In this document: piece by piece, positions 33,087-43,160 of the stretch
Numbering within the stretch: position 1 is the stretch's first letter
How the letters are laid out: each line of letters starts with the position of its first letter
Source: an uncultured Pseudomonadota bacterium
Lineage (GTDB): Bacteria > Pseudomonadota > Gammaproteobacteria > Methylococcales > Methylomonadaceae
NCBI GenBank assembly: GCA_903870545.1
Contig: CAIQDI010000030.1
Span: forward strand, 1-43,452
Direction: 5' to 3'
DNA: 43,452 nt
The notes under the pieces: generated by a model
What the model was told of the DNA's origin: nothing
Databases searched by the model: none
What the model saw: the letters and a program-made list of their open reading frames with translations, nothing else
Position numbers and translations under genes: made by a program

Positions 33087-34799
33087 TTATTTTTCCATTT
33101 GTTGCTTGAAAATATCACCTAAAGTGGGTGATGCAACGCTTTGGTTTTGTTGTGCTGAATACTCTTTTGCAGAAATCGGATGTTCTCTTTCTGTGTGCGT
33201 GTGTGCGTGTGCTTGAGCATGATGCACTTCTTCTTTTGGTTTCATCGATAAGCTGATCGTTTTCGCTTTTTTATCGATACCAATGAATTTCGCTTCAATG
33301 CTGTCGCCTTCTTTCAACAAGGTACGCGCATCTTCAACGCGATCACGTTGAATTTCAGACGCTCTCAAATAGCCTTCGATGCCGTCTTCTAAAACGATAG
33401 TTGCGCCTTTTGCATCAACTTCTTTAACGGTACCTTTCACTGCGCTGCCTTTTTCATGGGTCGCGAGGAAATTTTGGAACGGATCTTGTGCTAATTGTTT
33501 GATACCTAACGAAATGCGTTCACGTTCTGAATCAACCGCTAAAATAATCGTTTCCAGTTCATCGCCTTTTTTGAAATCACGAACAGCCGTTTCGCCTTCG
33601 CCTTCCCAAGAAATGTCAGACATGTGAACCAAACCATCAATGCCGCCATCTAAGCCGATGAAAATACCAAAATCAGTAATCGATTTGATTTTACCGGTGA
33701 TTTTGTCGCCTTTATTGTGCGTGGCTGCAAATTCATCCCAAGGATTAGTTTTGCATTGTTTCATGCCCAATGAAATACGACGACGTTCTTCGTCGATTTC
33801 CAAGACCATGATTTCAACTTCGTCGCCCAACTGTACTAAGCGTGATGGGTTAACATTTTTGTTTGTCCAATCCATTTCTGAAACGTGAACTAAACCTTCA
33901 ACACCTTCTTCGATTTCAACAAAACAGCCGTAATCGGTTAAGTTATTCACTTTACCCGAAACGCGCGTGCCAGCTGGGTAGCGGCGTGCGATATTCAACC
34001 AAGGATCTTCGCCCATTTGTTTCATACCCAAAGACACACGATTTTTGTCTTTGTCGTATTTCAACACTTTCACGTTGATTTCTTGACCAATTTCAACGCA
34101 TTCTGACGGATGACGTACACGTCTCCACGCCATGTCGGTGATGTGTAACAAACCGTCGATGCCGCCTAAATCAATGAATGCGCCATAATCCGTTAAGTTT
34201 TTCACTACACCGACAACCGTCGCGCCTTCTTCAAGCGTTTTCAACAATTCTTCGCGTTCTGCGCTGTATTCTTTTTCAACTACCGCACGACGTGATAACA
34301 CTACGTTGTTACGTTTTTGGTCGATTTTGATGACTTTGAATTCTAAATCACGACCTTCTAAGAAAGTTGTGTCACGAATTGGACGCACGTCAACGAGTGA
34401 ACCGGGTAAGAACGCGCGTAATGCGCCCACTTCCACAGTAAAGCCGCCGCGTACTTTGCCGTTAATACGACCAATGATGGTGGCATCATTTTCAAACGCT
34501 GTTTCGAGTTCGAACCAGGCTTTATTTTTCTTTGCTTTGTCGCGGGAAAGAATGGTTGAACCTAAACCATCTTCAAACAAATCTAAAGCCACTTCGATTT
34601 CATCGCCAATCGAAATTTCTAATTCGCCTTCAGCATTCAAAAACTGCCATTTCGGAATAACGCCTTCTGATTTGGAATGGGTACTGACGATAACCATATC
34701 GTTTTCAATATCAATAACCGTACCAACTAACATCGCACCAGGACTCATTTTCGTCTTGGTTAAACTCTCTTCAAGTAATGCAGCAAAGCTTTCGCTCAT
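33087..34799 (-). CDS. rpsA: 30S ribosomal protein S1
   Basis: mRNA-binding ribosomal protein; 570 residues with six S1 (OB-fold) domains in tandem, seen as repeated patterns such as [38 protein letters not shown] and [18 protein letters not shown], each followed by HISDM or HVSEM-type segments. The C-terminus has a His-rich stretch ([11 protein letters not shown]), which is unusual but not disruptive. An 8-bp hairpin sits directly upstream of its ribosome binding site. Confidence 0.97.
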   Translation of the reverse strand: MSESFAALLEESLTKTKMSPGAMLVGTVIDIENDMVIVSTHSKSEGVIPKWQFLNAEGELEISIGDEIEVALDLFEDGLGSTILSRDKAKKNKAWFELETAFENDATIIGRINGKVRGGFTVEVGALRAFLPGSLVDVRPIRDTTFLEGRDLEFKVIKIDQKRNNVVLSRRAVVEKEYSAEREELLKTLEEGATVVGVVKNLTDYGAFIDLGGIDGLLHITDMAWRRVRHPSECVEIGQEINVKVLKYDKDKNRVSLGMKQMGEDPWLNIARRYPAGTRVSGKVNNLTDYGCFVEIEEGVEGLVHVSEMDWTNKNVNPSRLVQLGDEVEIMVLEIDEERRRISLGMKQCKTNPWDEFAATHNKGDKITGKIKSITDFGIFIGLDGGIDGLVHMSDISWEGEGETAVRDFKKGDELETIILAVDSERERISLGIKQLAQDPFQNFLATHEKGSAVKGTVKEVDAKGATIVLEDGIEGYLRASEIQRDRVEDARTLLKEGDSIEAKFIGIDKKAKTISLSMKPKEEVHHAQAHAHTHTEREHPISAKEYSAQQNQSVASPTLGDIFKQQMEK

Positions 34800-34810
34800 T
34801 TTTCTTTCCC

Positions 34811-34831
34811 AGATTGGTTTGACACCAATCT
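34811..34831 (-). promoter_or_regulatory. Hairpin overlapping the rpsA leader next to the ribosome binding site
   Basis: AGATTGGT and ACCAATCT are exact inverted repeats around a five-base loop. On the minus strand the hairpin lies immediately before the GGGAAAG ribosome binding site of rpsA. S1 represses its own translation through 5' leader hairpins in E. coli, so this may be the operator; the role is inferred. Confidence 0.5.
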
Positions 34832-34853
34832 TTTCTGTTATTTAAAAGTTAAT

Positions 34854-34875
34854 AAAAAACCGCAGAATGTTGCGG
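34854..34875 (-). terminator. Terminator or attenuator between cmk and rpsA
   Basis: On the minus strand CCGCA pairs with TGCGG (plus 34871-34875 and 34860-34864), then six T residues. A short stem, so partial read-through is likely. Confidence 0.65.
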
Positions 34876-34890
34876 CGACTAAAAAATCCG

Positions 34891-35547
34891 TTATCGGACT
34901 AAACTTAACACTTCTTCAACGACAGCTTGAATGCTTAAGTTGGAAGAATCAATATAAACTGCGTCAGGAGCAGGAATCAGGGGTGCAAATTGACGTTCTC
35001 TGTCACGCTGATCGCGTTCTTGTATATCGGCAGTTATCTTTGAAAGGTTAGCATCAATTCCTTTCAGTTTCAACTGTTTATAACGTCTTTCTGCGCGGGT
35101 GAATGCGCTGGCGGTTAAAAAAACTTTATATTTCGCTTCTGGAAAAACCACTGTTCCCATATCACGCCCATCAGCAACCAATCCATTTGCTTGTTTAAAA
35201 TTGCGCTGTTTTTGCAATAATGCCGCGCGTACTTCCGGAATCGTAGCAATTTTTGAAGCGTTATTTCCGGTGCTTTCTAAGCCTAATAAATCGGTAATAT
35301 CTTGACCATTAAGCATTACCGATTGCTCTTCGCCACATTCAAAAGCTAAATCCATTGCCAAAGCCACTTCTACGATTTCAGCAATTTCTGCGTGTAAAAA
35401 ATCTTTTTCGGTCAGTTCAAGAGCTAACGCGCGGTAAATTGCGCCACTGTCTAAATAACGCCAGCCTAATTGTTGCGCGACTAAACGACTGACCGTGCCT
35501 TTGCCCGCGCCACTGGGACCGTCAATTGTTAAAATTGGAATGGTCAT
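34891..35547 (-). CDS. cmk: Cytidylate kinase
   Basis: Phosphorylates CMP and dCMP. The 218-residue protein has the P-loop DGPSGAGKGTVSRLVA at residues 7-22, DSGAIYRALALEL, VADGRDMGTVVFPEA and the lid RDQRDRERQFAPL. The ATG overlaps the aroA stop by one base (TAATG). Confidence 0.96.
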   Translation of the reverse strand: MTIPILTIDGPSGAGKGTVSRLVAQQLGWRYLDSGAIYRALALELTEKDFLHAEIAEIVEVALAMDLAFECGEEQSVMLNGQDITDLLGLESTGNNASKIATIPEVRAALLQKQRNFKQANGLVADGRDMGTVVFPEAKYKVFLTASAFTRAERRYKQLKLKGIDANLSKITADIQERDQRDRERQFAPLIPAPDAVYIDSSNLSIQAVVEEVLSLVR

Positions 35548-36866
35548 TAACCTTCCTCGCTGGTAAGTTGCAATCCTAAATCGGTGGCTAATTTTTTAAA
35601 CGTGGGAAACGACGTGTTCACATTCGCGCAATCTAAAATCGTAATCGGTGCCGTGGCGCGTAAACCGGCAATCGCAAACGCCATCGCAATACGATGATCA
35701 CCGTGAGATTCCACCGTTCCACCACCGATTGCGCCGCCTTGAATAATCATGCCGTCTGGCGTAGGTTCTGCGTTGACACCCAAAATTTGCAAGCCGTCCG
35801 CCATCACTTGAATGCGGTCAGATTCTTTGACGCGCAATTCTTCCGCGCCGGTCAAACGAGTTTCCCCTTCGGCACAAGCGGCGGCAATAAATAACACGGG
35901 AAATTCATCAATCGCTAATGGCACCAGGTGTTCGGGAATATCGATGCCTTTTAATGGACTCGAAATCACGCGCAAATCCGCAACGGGTTCACCGCCAACA
36001 ATTCGCTCATTCAACACTTCGATATTCGCGCCCATCAAACGCAAAATATCAATCACGCCCGTTCGCGTTGGATTGATGCCAACGTGTTTTAATAAAACAT
36101 CGGAATTCGACGCAATCGACGCGCCCACCAAGAAAAATGCTGCCGACGAAATATCGCTCGGTACGTCAATCGTCATTGCGGTTAATTGTCCGTTTGCGGT
36201 GATACTCGCTTGATTTTTATCAACGGAAACCGGATAACCAAAACCCGTCAACATACGTTCCGTGTGGTCGCGAGTGGGCGCGGGTTCGGTAACTTTCGTT
36301 TCACCTTGCGCGTACATTCCCGCCAATAATAAACACGATTTTACCTGTGCGCTCGCCATCGGCATGTCGTAATCAATGCCCGTTAACTGCCCTGCTCTGC
36401 CCGTAATTTCCAACGGTGCGGTGCCTTTTTCGGTGGTTTTAATATCCGCGCCCATTTGCGCCAATGGTTCAGTAACCCGTTTCATCGGGCGTTTGGATAA
36501 CGATTCGTCGCCGGTCAAAATGGAATCAAACGCTTGTCCGGCTAATAAACCGCTTAACAGTCGCATCGATGTTCCTGAATTTCCCAAATACAACGGGGCT
36601 TGCGGAGCTTTTAAACCGTGTTTGCCGACACCGTGAATGGTTACGCAACCGCCGCCAGTTTGTTCAATTTCTACGCCCATGTCTCGAAAGGCTTGCAAGG
36701 TTGCCAGCGCGTCTTCGGCTTCTAAAAATCCGGTGACGTGTGTCACGCCTTCCGCCAATGAACCCAGCATAATCGAACGGTGTGACATCGATTTATCGCC
36801 CGCAACTCGTGCTTCGCCGCGTAATGAACCGCCATTTTGAACTTTGAATGTTATTTTTTTAGTCAT
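35547..36866 (-). CDS. aroA: 5-enolpyruvylshikimate-3-phosphate synthase
   Basis: Shikimate-pathway enzyme joining shikimate 3-phosphate and phosphoenolpyruvate. The 439-residue protein has GDKSMSHRSIMLGSLAEG, the signature LYLGNSGTSMRLLSGLLAG, and RVKESDRIQVMADGL. The GNSGTSMR form and KSMSHR start suggest a class II-like enzyme of the Bacillus or Pseudomonas kind rather than the E. coli type. It heads aroA-cmk-rpsA. Confidence 0.95.
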   Translation of the reverse strand: MTKKITFKVQNGGSLRGEARVAGDKSMSHRSIMLGSLAEGVTHVTGFLEAEDALATLQAFRDMGVEIEQTGGGCVTIHGVGKHGLKAPQAPLYLGNSGTSMRLLSGLLAGQAFDSILTGDESLSKRPMKRVTEPLAQMGADIKTTEKGTAPLEITGRAGQLTGIDYDMPMASAQVKSCLLLAGMYAQGETKVTEPAPTRDHTERMLTGFGYPVSVDKNQASITANGQLTAMTIDVPSDISSAAFFLVGASIASNSDVLLKHVGINPTRTGVIDILRLMGANIEVLNERIVGGEPVADLRVISSPLKGIDIPEHLVPLAIDEFPVLFIAAACAEGETRLTGAEELRVKESDRIQVMADGLQILGVNAEPTPDGMIIQGGAIGGGTVESHGDHRIAMAFAIAGLRATAPITILDCANVNTSFPTFKKLATDLGLQLTSEEG

Positions 36867-37012
36867 GTTTTATTTTTTTGTGGTGGAATTATTTTTTAAA
36901 TACAGTGATTTTGCATTTACTTGCCGATATTATCCAACTTTAATTGAAAAAGTTCGCCCAAAACCATCAAAAAAATTGCCACCTAAAATGTAAGTTTCGA
37001 TATTTCTACATG

Positions 37013-38581
37013 CTATGCAGGCAAATCAAAAACAACTATCGTGCCACCGCTTGTGGTTTCTTTTAAACTCACCGAACCATCGCAACTCTCGACAATGCGT
37101 CGAACAATCGCCAATCCAATGCCTGTCGAATCTTGTTCTTCTGTGACTTGTAAGCGTTCAAAAACTAAAAAAACACGTTCACGATATTCTGGTGCAATAC
37201 CCATACCGTTATCTTCGACGTAATAGCGAATTCGAGATCCTTTCCTTTCCGCGTAAATCCGTATTTTGGGTGAGCAATTAGGTTGTGAATAACGGATAGC
37301 ATTATGAAGTAACTGACTAAAAATATCATATAAACGCGCACTGTCAATTGTCACATTAAGCAATTTACCATATTCAATCCGTGTATCGGTTTTAGAAATT
37401 AACGTCGCGTTATCTTCCAACACCTTGCGAATAACACTCGCAACATCAACGGATTCAAGAGCTGAACTCGGCTGTATGGCAGCAAGATAAAGTTGAATAT
37501 CACGCACCAATGCCCGTTGGCGCAACGCACTCTTGGTAATAAAATTTAGCGAGAAATTCACCTCTTCGTTAGGTGTGATGATATTCGCTAATTGAGTTTG
37601 TAATAGCTGTGCAAAACTCGCCATTCGCCGCGTCGGCTCTTGTAAATGATGCGCGGCAATATTGGTGAATTGCAATAAATCCGCATTACTTATCGCCAAT
37701 TTCCGCTCTTTTTCTAACAATATTTTAATGGCTTTTTTACGCTCAACATTCCGGTAATGAAGAATTCCCATAATCGTCAACAGAAAAATGCCAATAACAG
37801 GCGTGAGGTACTTAATCAGCAAGGGGAGAAACTCTTTTTCTTCATAAATACCGAACCATTTCTCATACAGTTTGCCATAAACACCACTCGCTTTTGTTAA
37901 GGCTAATCCTTCGTTAATTTGGGCGAGCAATTCAAAATTCCCTTTCTGCACGGCAAACGAAAACTTTTGAGCAAAACCAACTTTAATCGGCAGCACTTCA
38001 ACGTTGGTAATGTTTAGATTTGCCAGCGTTTGCTTACCTGTCAATTTTGCTAATAACAACACATCATATTGTCCCGAAGCCAACAATTGAAAGCCCGCTT
38101 CAGCGGTATTAACCAAAATAAGCTGTTTTTCCCACCCTTTTGACACCGCGTAATCGTGTGCGAGATCCGCATTCAAAACAATAATTTGTTTGTCGCTTAA
38201 ATCCGCTTCAGAATGAATTCGACTTTCACCATTACGCACAAAAATCGCGCCATGAACAATAACGTGCGGCACCGTGAAATCAACGAATTGACGGCGTTCA
38301 TCTGATTGCGCCAGATTGATCAACACGTCTATTTTCCCCGCTTTAAATTCGGTCAAAATGTCATGAAAAGGCAAAACGTGAATGGTTGAATTTAGGTGGC
38401 TTTCTGCTGCCACAGCACGCCATAATTCAACGGTAAACCCGTCCGCCGTTTCATCAGTCAAACCCAATGCAAAAGGTGGATAATTTTGTTCACTCCCGAC
38501 AATTAAAGGCTTTGTGTCGGCTTGACTGAATGTGCTGATACTCACAAAAAGTAACAGAAAAATAATATATAAGTTTTTCAT
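37013..38581 (-). CDS. Hybrid periplasmic-binding sensor histidine kinase
   Basis: Membrane sensor kinase of 522 residues. Order: signal peptide (residues 1-21); a family 3 solute-binding domain (about 25-245) starting LIVGSEQNYPPFALGL and containing DVLINLAQSDERRQFVDFTVPHV; one transmembrane helix (YLTPVIGIFLLTIMGILHY, about 255-273); a short coiled linker; a dimerisation helix with phosphoacceptor His311 in AAHHLQEPTRR; and an ATPase domain with LLHNAIRYS, DNGMGIAPEY, FLVFERL and GIGLAIVRR. It has no receiver domain, and no response regulator lies next to it. The ligand is probably an amino acid or similar, but cannot be told. Confidence 0.92.
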   Translation of the reverse strand: MKNLYIIFLLLFVSISTFSQADTKPLIVGSEQNYPPFALGLTDETADGFTVELWRAVAAESHLNSTIHVLPFHDILTEFKAGKIDVLINLAQSDERRQFVDFTVPHVIVHGAIFVRNGESRIHSEADLSDKQIIVLNADLAHDYAVSKGWEKQLILVNTAEAGFQLLASGQYDVLLLAKLTGKQTLANLNITNVEVLPIKVGFAQKFSFAVQKGNFELLAQINEGLALTKASGVYGKLYEKWFGIYEEKEFLPLLIKYLTPVIGIFLLTIMGILHYRNVERKKAIKILLEKERKLAISNADLLQFTNIAAHHLQEPTRRMASFAQLLQTQLANIITPNEEVNFSLNFITKSALRQRALVRDIQLYLAAIQPSSALESVDVASVIRKVLEDNATLISKTDTRIEYGKLLNVTIDSARLYDIFSQLLHNAIRYSQPNCSPKIRIYAERKGSRIRYYVEDNGMGIAPEYRERVFLVFERLQVTEEQDSTGIGLAIVRRIVESCDGSVSLKETTSGGTIVVFDLPA

Positions 38582-38714
38582 TTTTCAATTGTTAACCATC
38601 TTGCTCAATTATGTAATAATTTTTATGGCATCGACATTGTAAAATTCCTCGCGCTGCCCAATTTTGGTAGAGTTTACAGACAAGCTGCTTAAACGACAAA
38701 AATAGAGAAAATTC

Positions 38715-40172
38715 ATGAACAACAAATTTTGGCGACAATTGCTTTTGATTAGTTTATTGACCAATGCCAATGCAATTTTCGCCCTCGAACTGGACAAAAT
38801 TGAATTGCCCGACATGGGAGATTCGGCGGGCGCGTTGATTAGTCCCGCTGAAGAAAAACAGTTTGGCGAGGCATTCTTTCGCAGTTTGCACACGCAAGTA
38901 ACCATCAATCAAGACAGCGAAATTCAACAATATATTCAAACGATTGGCGAAAAATTAGTCGCGCACAGCGACACGCCCAGTTATCCCTTTCATTTTTTTG
39001 TGGTGTTGGAAAATGATATTAACGCTTTTGCAGGCCCCGGCGGTTATATCGGCGTGAATTCGGGATTGATTTTAATGACGGAAGCAGAAAGTGAACTCGC
39101 TTCGGTGATGGCGCACGAAATCGCCCACGTTACGCAACGCCATTTGTACCGTTCGTATGAAGCAAGTTCGCGTTTGTCGATTCCAATGGCGGCGGCGACA
39201 TTGGGCGCAATTTTACTCGGCACGCAATCGGCGGCGGCGGGACAAGCGGCGATTATGGCGATTCAAGCGGGCAGCGTGCAATTTCAAATCGATTTCACTC
39301 GTGAACATGAAGCCGAAGCCGATCGCGTGGGAATGCAAACGTTGTCGAGTTCAACCTATGACCCGCGCAGCATGCCGACTTTTTTTGAACGTTTGCAGCA
39401 ATCGACGCGCTATTCGGGGCAAAATGTGCCGGAATTTTTACGCACACATCCGGTGACAGCGTCGCGGATTTCAGACACGCGCGGGCGGGCGGATAATTAT
39501 CCGTATAAACAATATCCGGACTCGTTGGCGTACCAGCTGATTAAAACGAAATTGCAGGTTTTATTGAGTCGCGACGACCATGAAATTCGGGCGATTTTAC
39601 AGGCGCGATTGAATCAAGGATTGCCCGAACAGCACACGGTGGCGACATATGGATTGGGATTACTCGCGCTCAAAATGCAAAACTTTGCCGAAGCTGAAAC
39701 GATTTTTCAAACCTTAACGCAAGCTAATCCGGAACAACCGCATTACGCGGCGGCATTAGCGCGAACGGCGTTGGAAGCCAGTAATTACAAACTCGCTTTG
39801 ACGCGCTATCAAAAACTCACCGCTCAGTTTCCAGATAATGACGCGATTAAGCTGGAATATGTCGGCGCATTATTGAAAACGGCGAACCCCGTTGCCGCAA
39901 AAAATTTGCTGCTCACGACCTCACTGAAAACCCAAAGTTTGCCGGTATTTTCAGAACTTCTCGCCCAAATTTACGGCGATTTGAATCAACCCGCTGAATC
40001 GCATCGTTATTTGGCGGATTATTATTTTGCGACGGGCGAAACCCAGCAAGCTATTTTACAAATTCGATTAGCGCAACAAATTAAAGGCATTGCTCCACAA
40101 ATGGTGTCAATTTTGCGCGAAAAATTAGCTTTTTTATGGTCAATCGTCGAACAAGAGCATCGCAATCCATAA
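38715..40172 (+). CDS. bepA: Outer-membrane-assembly chaperone/protease BepA (M48 family with TPR)
   Basis: Periplasmic metalloprotease that degrades or assists misassembled outer-membrane proteins such as LptD. The 485-residue protein has a signal peptide ending near IFA, the zinc motif HEIAH at residues 134-138 in MAHEIAHVTQRH with the downstream Glu in REHEAEADRVGM, and a C-terminal TPR region from about 300 (YGLGLLALKMQNFAEAETIFQ, YAAALARTALEASNYKLAL). The order and length fit BepA (YfgC). It is divergent from the sensor kinase gene. Confidence 0.93.
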   Translation: MNNKFWRQLLLISLLTNANAIFALELDKIELPDMGDSAGALISPAEEKQFGEAFFRSLHTQVTINQDSEIQQYIQTIGEKLVAHSDTPSYPFHFFVVLENDINAFAGPGGYIGVNSGLILMTEAESELASVMAHEIAHVTQRHLYRSYEASSRLSIPMAAATLGAILLGTQSAAAGQAAIMAIQAGSVQFQIDFTREHEAEADRVGMQTLSSSTYDPRSMPTFFERLQQSTRYSGQNVPEFLRTHPVTASRISDTRGRADNYPYKQYPDSLAYQLIKTKLQVLLSRDDHEIRAILQARLNQGLPEQHTVATYGLGLLALKMQNFAEAETIFQTLTQANPEQPHYAAALARTALEASNYKLALTRYQKLTAQFPDNDAIKLEYVGALLKTANPVAAKNLLLTTSLKTQSLPVFSELLAQIYGDLNQPAESHRYLADYYFATGETQQAILQIRLAQQIKGIAPQMVSILREKLAFLWSIVEQEHRNP

Positions 40173-40204
40173 TTAAGAAAAATACACAACAAAACAGCTT
40201 TTAT

Positions 40205-40234
40205 TTGCGTTTTCAAGCATATTTTAAGTATAAT
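40205..40234 (+). promoter_or_regulatory. Sigma70-type promoter upstream of rpoD
   Basis: TTGCGT (40205-40210) and a perfect TATAAT (40229-40234) are separated by 18 bases, about 45 bases before the rpoD ATG. Confidence 0.65.
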
Positions 40235-40279
40235 CCGGTGCTAAAAGTCGTTAACCGATCTTAACTGCGTGGATAAATA

Positions 40280-42154
40280 ATGAGCGAAGAACAACAGCAA
40301 TCACAGCTAAAACAATTGATCGCCAAAGGTAAAGTTCAAGGTTACTTGACTTTTGCCGAGGTGAACGATCATTTACCCAGTGATATTGCTGATCCAGAGC
40401 AGATTGAAGATATTATCAATATGATTAACGATATGGGAATTCAGGTGCATGAAGTGGCACCCGATGAAGACTCGTTAATTACTGATTCTGCTGCGGTCAT
40501 TACGGACGATGAAGATGCCGAAGAAGTGGCTGCATTAGCATCTTCAGATAATGAATTCGGACGCACCACCGATCCAGTGCGAATGTACATGCGTGAAATG
40601 GGTTCCGTTGAATTATTGACTCGAGCCGATGAATTAAAAATTGCCAAACGTATCGAAGAAGGACAGCGACATATCGTGCAAGCGATGGCGCGTTCTTGTA
40701 TTGTGGTGAGTGAATTTATTTCGGCATTTAAATCCATTCCGCTCGAAGAGGTCGTTAATAACAATTCAAAAAACAGTGACGAAAACAGCATTCGTTTAAT
40801 TGATTTAATTTCTGGCTTTATCGATTTATCTGAACCTGAGGACTTGATTGCCTCCTTGCCTATAGCTACTGATGACGATGCTGAAGTAGATGACGAAGAA
40901 GAAACTGCCACGGTCGATGAAAGCGGTGAAGACGAAAGCAAAGGTTTGAATTATGACGAAGTTAAAGAAAAAGTTGATGCACTGCAACAGCAATTAACGC
41001 GCGTTTTAAGTGCAACGAAAAAACACGGTTATACCAGCAATGAAACGGAAGAGGAGCTTGAAAAGCTCACCGAACTGTTCATGGAATTTAAATGGTCATC
41101 GAATTATTTGAAAAAAATGACCAGCATCATTCCGCGCGGTATCGTAATCGTTCGAACACAAGAAAAATTGATTAACGAAATTATCGTCAATCATGCCAAA
41201 ATGCCACGCAAAGAATTTTTAGCGTTATTTAGCGAAAATGAAACGAATCCTGTATGGCTGGAAAAATGTTTAGCGGATTCGGTTTACGGTGAAAGTATAA
41301 AAGAGCGTGAGAAAGAGTTACGCAAATCCTTGAGAATATTAACTGAAATTGAATCTGAATATGGTTCAACAATCAGTGGCTTAAAAGACATCAACCGACG
41401 CATGACCATTGGCGAAGCTAAGGCGCGACGGGCAAAAAAAGAAATGATTGAAGCGAATTTACGACTGGTGATTTCAATCGCCAAAAAATACACTAATCGC
41501 GGATTGCAATTTCTTGATTTGATTCAAGAGGGCAATATTGGGTTAATGAAAGCGGTTGATAAATTCGAGTATCGACGTGGCTATAAGTTCTCAACTTATG
41601 CGACGTGGTGGATACGCCAAGCGATTACACGCTCGATTGCTGATCAAGCTCGCACAATCCGAATTCCAGTTCACATGATTGAAACAATCAATAAGTTGAA
41701 TCGAATTTCACGACAAATTTTGCAAGAAAAAGGACGTGAAGCCACACCTGAAGAACTGTCTGAACGCATGGAAATGCCAGAAGATAAAGTCCGGAAAGTG
41801 TTGAAAATTGCTAAAGAACCGATTTCAATGGAAACTCCCGTCGGTGACGATGAAGATTCACATTTAGGTGATTTTATCGAAGACGCGAAAGTGTTATCGC
41901 CGATTGAAGCCGCGACAATAGAGGGTTTGAAAGAATCTACCCAAAATGTGTTGGCAGGTTTAACGGCTCGTGAAGCAAAAGTGTTGCGGATGCGTTTTGG
42001 TATCAATATGAATACTGATCACACGCTGGAAGAAGTTGGCAAACAGTTCGATGTAACACGGGAACGGATTCGACAAATTGAGGCAAAAGCCTTGCGAAAA
42101 CTGCGTCATCCTTCTCGCTCTGAACAATTGCGTTGTTTTTTAGATAGCGATTAA
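40280..42154 (+). CDS. rpoD: RNA polymerase housekeeping sigma factor RpoD
   Basis: Primary sigma-70; 624 residues. Region 1.1 at the N-terminus ([23 protein letters not shown]), then [18 protein letters not shown] (region 1.2), an acidic nonconserved insert around 190-225, region 2 with [30 protein letters not shown] and [13 protein letters not shown], region 3 with [11 protein letters not shown], and region 4 with [30 protein letters not shown]. All regions are complete. The tRNA-Ile(CAU) gene lies 10 bases downstream. Confidence 0.98.
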   Translation: MSEEQQQSQLKQLIAKGKVQGYLTFAEVNDHLPSDIADPEQIEDIINMINDMGIQVHEVAPDEDSLITDSAAVITDDEDAEEVAALASSDNEFGRTTDPVRMYMREMGSVELLTRADELKIAKRIEEGQRHIVQAMARSCIVVSEFISAFKSIPLEEVVNNNSKNSDENSIRLIDLISGFIDLSEPEDLIASLPIATDDDAEVDDEEETATVDESGEDESKGLNYDEVKEKVDALQQQLTRVLSATKKHGYTSNETEEELEKLTELFMEFKWSSNYLKKMTSIIPRGIVIVRTQEKLINEIIVNHAKMPRKEFLALFSENETNPVWLEKCLADSVYGESIKEREKELRKSLRILTEIESEYGSTISGLKDINRRMTIGEAKARRAKKEMIEANLRLVISIAKKYTNRGLQFLDLIQEGNIGLMKAVDKFEYRRGYKFSTYATWWIRQAITRSIADQARTIRIPVHMIETINKLNRISRQILQEKGREATPEELSERMEMPEDKVRKVLKIAKEPISMETPVGDDEDSHLGDFIEDAKVLSPIEAATIEGLKESTQNVLAGLTAREAKVLRMRFGINMNTDHTLEEVGKQFDVTRERIRQIEAKALRKLRHPSRSEQLRCFLDSD

Positions 42155-42164
42155 AATTTTTTAA

Positions 42165-42241
42165 GGGCCCTTAGCTCAGTTGGTTAGAGCGTCCGACTCA
42201 TAATCGGCAGGTCGTAAGTTCAAGTCTTACAGGGCTCACCA
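42165..42241 (+). tRNA. tRNA-Ile (CAU anticodon, lysidine type)
   Basis: Complete cloverleaf of 77 bases with encoded CCA at 42239-42241. Acceptor GGGCCCT pairs with AGGGCTC (one G-T), D-arm TAGCTCAGTTGGTTAGAGC, anticodon loop CTCATAA (CAT at the centre), T-arm GTAAG/CTTAC with TTCAAGT. CAT would read Met, but the sequence and the position after rpoD match the Ile2 tRNA (ileX), whose C34 is modified to lysidine by TilS. The outermost anticodon-stem pair is a T/C mismatch. Confidence 0.9.
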
Positions 42242-42250
42242 TTCAATTCA

Positions 42251-42285
42251 AGCCCTGCGGCGGTTTTCGTCAGCAGGGCTTTTTT
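42251..42285 (+). terminator. Terminator after the tRNA gene
   Basis: AGCCCTGC (42251-42258) pairs exactly with GCAGGGCT (42273-42280), followed by TTTTT. It ends the rpoD-tRNA transcript. Confidence 0.92.
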
Positions 42286-42306
42286 GTGCGTGTAGTAAAA
42301 CCATTT

Positions 42307-42450
42307 TTAAATCTGCCCAACCACTCCAATAATCCACAGCGTTTGTTTGTGAACAATTTTTGCAAAATTCGCTTCAACCGTCTTGATTTCTAACTTGGTG
42401 GCTTGAATTTTCTTTTGCAAGCGCAATTCCGTATCAAGCAAAATCGGGCT
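42307..42450 (-). pseudogene. Remnant of a coiled-coil protein with a C-terminal membrane anchor (DUF1640-like)
   Basis: A 47-codon frame without a start, read on the minus strand, containing LLDTELRLQKKIQATKLEIKT and ending in a hydrophobic TLWIIGVVGQI. The pattern of coiled coil followed by a membrane anchor resembles the tail of DUF1640-type proteins. A TAA stop precedes it and no ORF joins it to the next gene. Probably a decayed gene fragment between the tRNA and the nuclease-like genes. Confidence 0.35.
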
Positions 42451-42463
42451 TTAACACAAGCCC
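42446..42463 (-). terminator. Possible terminator after the 193-residue nuclease-fold gene
   Basis: GGGCTT and AAGCCC pair around a six-base loop and are followed by GATTTTG on the minus strand, five bases past the gene's stop. Confidence 0.5.
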
Positions 42464-42467
42464 ACTT

Positions 42468-43049
42468 TTACCAAATTTTCGCCGCAAAACTTTTGTCATT
42501 TCGCAATTCCAAATGCTCACCGTTTTGACCAATCACATACAACCCTTTGCGAATCGCATACGTTGCCACATTGTCAGGAATGACCATACCTGCGACAGCC
42601 CCTAAAATTCGACAATCTTTATAACGCGGTAAAAGACGCTTCACTTTTTCTAGCCGGTCAAGCTGTTCGTTCACGTCATCGATGCTTAAATTACTTTTGC
42701 ATTCAATCACCACAACATCTTCGTTATTCACAACAAGTAAGTCGATTTCTAAGGCTTCACCATCACGTTTTGCGGTGACATTTTGTTGAACTTCGTGAAT
42801 ATCAATTCCGCGTTCTCGAAACAAACGCACCGCCGAAGGGCGTACCGCTTCTTCTACAAATTCACCTAAACGGCTTGTTAAACGCCCAACGCTTGTATTT
42901 ACTTCTTTCACATCAACAGACAGTTTTTTCAAAATCCTATCCGTTTGCTTTTGCGCCGCTTGCAACGCTAATTGTCCGCTTTTGAATTCTTCCTGTGATT
43001 TAGCCAACCCACGCAAAATATCCCAAATCTCATTCGCTACTGCACTCAT
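42468..43049 (-). CDS. Coiled-coil protein with PD-(D/E)XK nuclease-like domain (DUF3782-type)
   Basis: A 193-residue protein. Residues about 10-75 are an amphipathic coiled coil (ILRGLAKSQEEFKSGQ, ILKKLSVDVKEVNTSVGRL). Residues 80-190 look like a restriction-endonuclease-like fold: ALEIDLLVVNNEDVVVIECKSN carries the Asp and Glu-x-Lys of the PD-(D/E)XK motif. A later part, RILGAVAGMVIPDNVATYAIRKGLYVI, is typical of this family. Function is unknown; such proteins are common in gammaproteobacteria with large filaments and in cyanobacteria. It is related to its upstream neighbour. Confidence 0.8.
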   Translation of the reverse strand: MSAVANEIWDILRGLAKSQEEFKSGQLALQAAQKQTDRILKKLSVDVKEVNTSVGRLTSRLGEFVEEAVRPSAVRLFRERGIDIHEVQQNVTAKRDGEALEIDLLVVNNEDVVVIECKSNLSIDDVNEQLDRLEKVKRLLPRYKDCRILGAVAGMVIPDNVATYAIRKGLYVIGQNGEHLELRNDKSFAAKIW

Positions 43050-43094
43050 TTTTAAATCCTCAAATGCGTTAAAAAGTTACGCAAATCCTACCAC

Positions 43095-43128
43095 AAAAAA
43101 ACCGCCTCACAGTTTCCCACGAAGCGGT
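43095..43128 (-). terminator. Terminator after the partial nuclease-fold gene
   Basis: On the minus strand ACCGCTT pairs with AGGCGGT (plus 43122-43128 and 43101-43107; one G-T), followed by a run of T. It separates the two paralogous genes, so each is probably its own unit. Confidence 0.8.
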
Positions 43129-43160
43129 CTTTTCTGACAAGGTCAAGTAACAGCGGGTTT

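Noticed and set aside
42165-42241. tRNA-Met reading of the CAU anticodon
   Set aside because: The sequence around the D-arm and anticodon and the location behind rpoD match the Ile2 (lysidine) tRNA; it lacks initiator-type features. Confirmation needs a tRNA identity model.
42238-42300. Attachment-site duplication at the tRNA 3' end
   Set aside because: No second copy of the tRNA 3' end was found in the window; only the ordinary terminator follows.
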